A stretch of 64,000 bases of DNA, taken from positions 1 to 64,000 of the forward strand of contig NZ_JAFIQY010000006.1 in NCBI RefSeq assembly GCF_022271435.1, read 5' to 3'. The DNA is from Streptomyces monomycini. GTDB lineage: Bacteria > Actinomycetota > Actinomycetes > Streptomycetales > Streptomycetaceae. Below are positions 59,837-64,000 of this stretch, in pieces (positions within the stretch are counted from its first letter, which is position 1; every line of letters starts with the position of its first letter). The notes beneath the pieces are model-generated. The model searched no databases. It saw nothing but the letters and a program-made list of their open reading frames with translations, and had not been told where the DNA came from. The position numbers and the translations under genes are program-made.

Positions 59837-60196
59837 ATGAAAATTATTCATTCATGGGATCGACAGTTTCAAGTATGGCAGTATTCAGTCAGCCACTCGA
59901 CTCTGTTGCTCAGGAGCGTGAACCCTGACGAATACCCGACAAGGATCGACATCGCCTTCTCAGCCGTATCCATGATGCACTTGCTGCCGGATTACGAGAC
60001 ATTGGAGATCCACGAAGCAGACTCAGACGAGTGGCACCGGCACACTCGTCCTGATTTTTCGCTCCACCAAAGTAGCCGCTTGTTCCTCCTGAATGGAGGC
60101 GAAGGGTGCGTTTGGGCTTCCGATTGCGCATGGCACGAAGACGATGGCGACCACCGCTCCCCTTCGCACTTCGGCCCCCTTCGAGGCACTAATTAG
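59837..60196 (+). CDS. putative immunity protein to the Rhs toxin
   Basis: The 119-aa protein starts MKIIHSWDRQFQVWQYSVSH at ATG 59837, with GGGAGGT upstream and five bases after the toxin stop. It is small, cytosolic and aromatic/acidic rich (DYETLEIHEADSDEWHRHTR), as immunity proteins usually are. Its base composition is lower in GC than the flanking genes, matching the toxin tip, which suggests they were acquired together. I do not recognise the immunity family. Confidence 0.7.
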   Translation: MKIIHSWDRQFQVWQYSVSHSTLLLRSVNPDEYPTRIDIAFSAVSMMHLLPDYETLEIHEADSDEWHRHTRPDFSLHQSSRLFLLNGGEGCVWASDCAWHEDDGDHRSPSHFGPLRGTN

Positions 60197-60991
60197 GAAG
60201 TCCACGAAGGCCCGCGCCTCGACTTAGACTTATCGACAAAACCTTCCCCTTGCGGAACAGCTTAAAAGCGCCAGCAGGGCGAAAGATACGCAAGACGGAG
60301 GCTGGTGGCTCGCAGTCAATCCGGGAATACCCTGCGAGGGCTTCTTCCCACCGAACCTTCCTGTCTGGCGTACGCACAAGAAACGCGTACCTGCCCCGGA
60401 AAATCAAAGCGACTCCGGGCCGACGTAGCGGCCCGGGTCGGGGAGCCTTGGCTCATGGTCTGTCCTGTGGGCACAACTGGCCGTTAACACCGGATTTCCG
60501 TGAAACATGGTCGGCTGGCACGGCACCGGGTACGAGGGAAGCCGTCAGCCCCGCAAGACGTTGTGGGGGATCAAAAGTGTCGATGACTGGCTGAGTCAGC
60601 AGTCCGCTTGCTCGTCGCGGACGTTCGGAAGACGTACGGGGAGTTCGTCCTGGAGATTCGCCGCGAGGTCACCCGGAGGGCGGGTCACCCGCCAGAGGCG
60701 TCCAGATGGCGACCGGGCGCCGCGGCCGTGCTGCGGCAGGGTGGCGCGCCGCCTCGGTCACACCGCTTACACCTCCTGGGCGGATTTCGGCCTGGGGTTC
60801 GTCCTCGGGTGCTGCCTGCATTTCGACGAGGGGCGCTTTGGCAAGTAGTTCACCGAGACGGTGTACGTCTACCGCACCCTCATGACGAGTCCGGCGAACC
60901 CATGGGTCAGCATTCCCCGGCAGGAGCCAATCGGGAAACCAACCGACACTTTCACCGCAAAAGTGAGTGGAGAGACAATGGAGAGAAAGCC
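60197..60991. pseudogene. degenerate stretch with broken coding remnants
   Basis: This 795-bp region lies downstream of the immunity gene. Its first 200 bases are low in GC for this genome. From about 60500 short open pieces with stops between them read as coding-like fragments, including TSWADFGLGFVLGCCLHFDE ending at 60848, then after a stop the same frame continues FTETVYVYRTLMTSPANPW and ends GETMERKP at 60995. That last stretch overlaps the next gene's start. I read it as the decayed end of a gene, possibly related to the toxin cassette. The parent family is not recognised. Confidence 0.45.
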
Positions 60992-61813
60992 ATGAGCATG
61001 CCGCCCCAGCCGCCACCACCCGGGAACGGGTACGGAAGTGCGCCCCAGGGCCCCTACGGTCAGGCGCAGCCCCCGTACGGCATACCCCCCGCGCCTCCCG
61101 TCAGCGGCCCCTACGGGCAGCAGCCGCCCCCGCCCGGCCAGCAGCCGCCCCCGCCCGGATACAGCGGAGGCTGGAACGGCATGCCGCCGATGGCGCAGCC
61201 CCCGCGCAAGAGCAACACCGGGAAAGTGCTGGGCATCGTCGGGGGTGCGGTCGCGCTCGTGGTGGTGGGCGGGATCGTGGCGGTGGTGGCGCTGAGCGGT
61301 GCCGGTGGTCCGAAGTACAAGACGGTGGTGCCGAAGACCCTTGTCGACGGGAAGTACACCCTCGCGAAGGATCTGAGTGACACGGTGAGCCCCCAGGTTC
61401 CGCGCGACGGCTCGTACGCTCACAACATGACCACGGTGGGCGGGCAGTACCAGTCCGGTGCCAAATCGCTGGTGCTGCTGTCGATGTACGGCTCCGTGAG
61501 CGATCCGCTGCGAGCCGTCGAGCAGACGATTCACGGTATGGAGAGCAGCGGCGGGGAAATGGTCGTACCGAAGCAGGAAGAACGGCCGCACGGCACCAAG
61601 GAACCGGTGTACTGCGGTGTCTTCGTGAAGCGGCAGATGGGCCAGAAATTCACCGCGCCGTTCTGCACCTGGGCGGATTCGAGTACGACCGGGAATGTGA
61701 TGGAGACGGACGCGGAGCGGATCGACGCCGACCCCTTCTCGGTGGATCTGGAGGCGCTCGCGGAGAAGACGGACAGGATACGCAGCGAGATCAAGGTGCC
61801 GATCGGGCAGTAA
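60992..61813 (+). CDS. Pro-rich membrane-anchored protein, unknown function
   Basis: The 273-aa protein has a Pro/Gly/Gln/Tyr-rich cytosolic tail (residues 1-70, QPPPPGQQPPPPGYSGG). One transmembrane helix follows (VLGIVGGAVALVVVGGIVAV). The external domain of about 170 residues has two cysteines (VYCGVFVKRQ and APFCTWAD) that could form a disulfide. This layout is common among Streptomyces secreted-domain proteins of unknown role. Start ATG 60992 or 60998. Confidence 0.8.
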   Translation: MSMPPQPPPPGNGYGSAPQGPYGQAQPPYGIPPAPPVSGPYGQQPPPPGQQPPPPGYSGGWNGMPPMAQPPRKSNTGKVLGIVGGAVALVVVGGIVAVVALSGAGGPKYKTVVPKTLVDGKYTLAKDLSDTVSPQVPRDGSYAHNMTTVGGQYQSGAKSLVLLSMYGSVSDPLRAVEQTIHGMESSGGEMVVPKQEERPHGTKEPVYCGVFVKRQMGQKFTAPFCTWADSSTTGNVMETDAERIDADPFSVDLEALAEKTDRIRSEIKVPIGQ

Positions 61814-61931
61814 CCGGAGCCGGTCCGGCCGACAGGCGAGGGGCCACGGCAGCGCCTACGCTGGTTCCGGGCTGCGGTGCTCGCCCGGCGGGTGACCGCT
61901 GTCCGTTGTCCAACGGCGGAGGCGGATGTCC

Positions 61932-63482
61932 ATGAGCCAGGGCCAGAGTCGGACGCGGGAACGGACGGATTCGGCGGGGGAGTCCGATCCGCGGCGATGG
62001 TGGGGGCTCGTCGTCATCGCCGTGGCCCAGTTGATGGTGGTGCTGGACGCGACGATCGTGAATATCGCGTTGCCGTCCGCGCAGCGGGAGCTGCACATGT
62101 CGGACGCCAACCGGCAGTGGGTCATCACGGCGTACACCCTCGCCTTTGGCGGATTGTTGCTGCTGGGCGGGCGGATCGCCGACCTGGTGGGACGGAAGCG
62201 GGCGTTCATCATCGGGCTGGTGGGGTTCGCGATCGCTTCCGCGCTGGGCGGGGCGGCGTCCGGGCAGGGATTGCTGTTCGGGGCCCGGGCATTGCAGGGC
62301 GCGTTCGCTGCCGTGCTGGCACCGTCCGCATTGTCGTTGCTGACGACGACTTTCACGGACGGGAAAGAGCGGAGCAAGGCGTTCGGAATTTACGGCGCCA
62401 TCGCGGGCGGCGGCTCCGCCATCGGGCTGATGGCCGGCGGATTGCTGACGGAGTACCTGGACTGGCGTTGGTGTCTTTACGTGAATGTGCCGATCGCGAT
62501 GGTGGCCATCGCGGGAGCCTGGGTCTTTCTGCACGACCGGCGGGGGCACGGCGGGGCTCGGCTGGATGTCCCCGGTGTGGTGCTGGGGTGCGGTGGGCTG
62601 GTCGCCATCGTCTACGGGTGCAGTGAGGCGCAGCCGCGGGGATGGAGCGATGGTCTGGTCATCGGGTTGTTGGCCGGCGGAGCCCTCATGCTGGTGGTTT
62701 TCGCGTGGTGGCAGGGGCGGGCGCGCCATCCGTTGCTGCCGTTGCACATCGTGCGGGACCGGAATCGCGCGGGCGCGTTTCTGACCATGGCGTTGGCGGT
62801 CATCGCCATGTTCGGGATGTTCCTTTTCATGACGTACTACTTGCAGGTGGTGCTGGGATATTCGCCGGTGAAGACGGGACTGGCGTTCCTGCCGCTGACG
62901 GCGGCGATCATCGTGGGGTCGACGCAGATATCGGCCCGGCTGCTGCACCACCTGCCGCCCCGCGTGCTGATGGTGCCGGGCGCGGTGTCCGCGGCGGCGG
63001 GGCTGGCCTGGCTGACGACGCTGACCGCCGAGCCCGCGTACGTCTCGCACGTACTGCCGTCCGAGCTGCTGGTCGGCCTCGGGATGGGCCTGATCTTCAT
63101 GCCGGTGATGTCCACGGCCACGGCGGGCGTCGCGCCGCAGGACTCCGGGGTGACGTCCGCGACCGTCAACACGGCGCAGCAGGTGGGCGGTTCGATCGGT
63201 ACGGCGCTGTTGAACACCATCGCCACGTCGACGAGTGCGACGTACATCGGGAGTCACCTGGCCACGGCGGCGAAGGAGGCGGGAGGACACCTGACCCCCG
63301 CGGTGCGGGACGGGGTCGTGAAGGACGGGGTCGTGCACGGGTTCACGGTGGCCATCGGTTGGGGTGCGGGAATCATGCTGCTGGCGGGGGTGGTCGCGGG
63401 CGTGCTGGTGAACGGGAAGGCGCCCCGGCAGAAATCTCCGGCCGCCGATGTCGAGAACTCCCGATCGGCTCCGTCCCCGTAG
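61932..63482 (+). CDS. MFS transporter, DHA2 (14-helix) drug exporter family
   Basis: The 516-aa inner-membrane antiporter has the family motifs VVLDATIVNIALPSAQREL in helix 1, GGRIADLVGRKRAFIIGLVG between helices 2 and 3, and GGGSAIGLMAGGLLTEYLDW (motif C). ATG 61932 has GGAGG nine bases before it; ATG 61926 is too close to the site. Some codon-use features (TTG for Leu) differ from the cob genes. It is followed after 45 bases by a YCII gene in the same direction. The substrate is unknown. Confidence 0.92.
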   Translation: MSQGQSRTRERTDSAGESDPRRWWGLVVIAVAQLMVVLDATIVNIALPSAQRELHMSDANRQWVITAYTLAFGGLLLLGGRIADLVGRKRAFIIGLVGFAIASALGGAASGQGLLFGARALQGAFAAVLAPSALSLLTTTFTDGKERSKAFGIYGAIAGGGSAIGLMAGGLLTEYLDWRWCLYVNVPIAMVAIAGAWVFLHDRRGHGGARLDVPGVVLGCGGLVAIVYGCSEAQPRGWSDGLVIGLLAGGALMLVVFAWWQGRARHPLLPLHIVRDRNRAGAFLTMALAVIAMFGMFLFMTYYLQVVLGYSPVKTGLAFLPLTAAIIVGSTQISARLLHHLPPRVLMVPGAVSAAAGLAWLTTLTAEPAYVSHVLPSELLVGLGMGLIFMPVMSTATAGVAPQDSGVTSATVNTAQQVGGSIGTALLNTIATSTSATYIGSHLATAAKEAGGHLTPAVRDGVVKDGVVHGFTVAIGWGAGIMLLAGVVAGVLVNGKAPRQKSPAADVENSRSAPSP

Positions 63483-63527
63483 TGCACGCGGCCACAATGG
63501 GCCGCACCCGTACGGAGGAGACCCACG

Positions 63528-63935
63528 ATGGCCAAGTACCTGCTGCTGAAGCACTACCGCGGCGCGCCGGCCCCGGTGAACGACGTGCCCATGGACCGGT
63601 GGACGCCGGAGGAGATCTCCGCCCACATGCGGTACATGCAGGATTTCGCGGACCGGCTGGAGAAGACCGGCGAGTTCGTGGACGGTCAGGCGCTCGCCGC
63701 CGAGGGGGCGTGGGTCCGGTACGACGGTGAGGGGCGCCCGCCGGTAACCGACGGGCCGTTCGCGGAGACCAAGGACCTGATCGCCGGATGGATGGTGATC
63801 GACGTCGACGGTTACGCGCGCGCCGTCGAGCTGGCCGGGGAGCTGTCGGCCGCTCCCGGGGCGGGCGGGAAGCCGATCCACGAGTGGCTGGAGGTGCGCC
63901 CGTTCCTGGCCGCGCCGCCCACCGTCACGGAGTGA
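63528..63935 (+). CDS. YCII/DGPF-domain protein
   Basis: The 135-aa cytosolic protein has the family's VTDGPFAETKDLIAGWMVID. Such proteins are usually encoded beside ECF sigma factors of the SigJ/ECF-like type, as here. Its stop overlaps the sigma start (GTGA). Starts at ATG 63528 with GGAGGAGA upstream. Function unknown, but a link to the sigma factor is supported by the coupling. Confidence 0.92.
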   Translation: MAKYLLLKHYRGAPAPVNDVPMDRWTPEEISAHMRYMQDFADRLEKTGEFVDGQALAAEGAWVRYDGEGRPPVTDGPFAETKDLIAGWMVIDVDGYARAVELAGELSAAPGAGGKPIHEWLEVRPFLAAPPTVTE

Positions 63936-64000
63936 CCTCCCCGGTGACGCGGCTGGACGAGGCGCTGCTGCGGAGCCTCACGCCGGGCGTGATCGGGGTC
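63932..64000 (+). CDS. ECF RNA polymerase sigma factor, 5' part
   Basis: GTG 63932 opens a frame that runs off the window (23 codons visible): TSPVTRLDEALLRSLTPGVI. This matches the N-terminal helix of ECF sigma factors that pair with YCII proteins. The remainder is outside the window, so domains cannot be checked. Confidence 0.7.
   Translation, partial: MTSPVTRLDEALLRSLTPGVIGV

Noticed and set aside
61791-63881. Long minus-strand ORF opposite the DHA2 transporter and YCII genes
   Set aside because: The plus-strand genes carry clear family motifs; the antisense product is Arg/Pro/His-rich noise.

Overview
The window is a high-GC chromosomal segment that reads as Streptomyces. Third codon positions are almost always G or C and GTG starts are common. 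Neighbours often overlap by ATGA or GTGA. Actinobacterial hallmarks are present: an XRE/DUF397 pair, a SARP-NB-ARC-TPR regulator, TerB/TerD proteins, an LCP protein with a LytR_C domain, and rare TTA (bldA-type) codons confined to a few regulatory genes. I saw no rRNA, tRNA, insertion sequence or CRISPR array.

Layout. 1-6.8 kb: the end of an acyl-CoA carboxylase biotin subunit, a hydrolase coupled to a phosphopantetheinyl transferase, a membrane protein, a DD-carboxypeptidase and a two-component system. 7-11.8 kb: an MFS transporter with a C-terminal beta-sandwich extension, a tandem-repeat patch, a small DUF6344-like protein and a PhoA-type alkaline phosphatase. 12-17.6 kb: a stress/envelope block of terB, terD, a BlaI-type repressor, an M56 membrane metallopeptidase, a lipoprotein, an 84-aa protein and an LCP ligase. 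The same palindrome, TCTACA-N4-TGTAGA, lies upstream of terB, between terD and blaI, and upstream of the 84-aa/LCP pair. I propose one BlaI regulon.

17.7-34.5 kb: cobalamin (corrin ring) genes cobN, cobG, cobH, cobIJ, cobK, cbiD, cobM and cobL. An adenosylcobalamin riboswitch lies ahead of cobN. About 4 kb of unrelated genes (lipoprotein, XRE/DUF397, small proteins, quinone oxidoreductase with a palindromic operator, TetR) splits the set. An isochorismatase-like gene sits inside it.

34.8-43.4 kb: a small protein paralogous to one at 27.4 kb, a GT-B-like protein with a coupled partner, then two divergent STAND ATPases (NB-ARC-TPR and SARP-NB-ARC-TPR). The SARP gene is followed by a tiny secreted-peptide gene. 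All three carry TTA codons, so they may form a bldA-gated peptide-signalling module.

43.5-52 kb: a zinc CDF exporter, an oxidoreductase, a stand-alone LigD polymerase domain, an osmoprotectant-type ABC importer split over two strands, and a membrane-anchored esterase. 52.4-60.2 kb: a vWA (TerF-like) protein, then an SseB-like / WXG-like / Rhs polymorphic toxin / immunity cassette whose 3' end has a different base composition. 60.2-64 kb: a degenerate stretch, a Pro-rich membrane protein, a DHA2 MFS exporter, a YCII/DGPF protein and the start of an ECF sigma factor gene that leaves the window.
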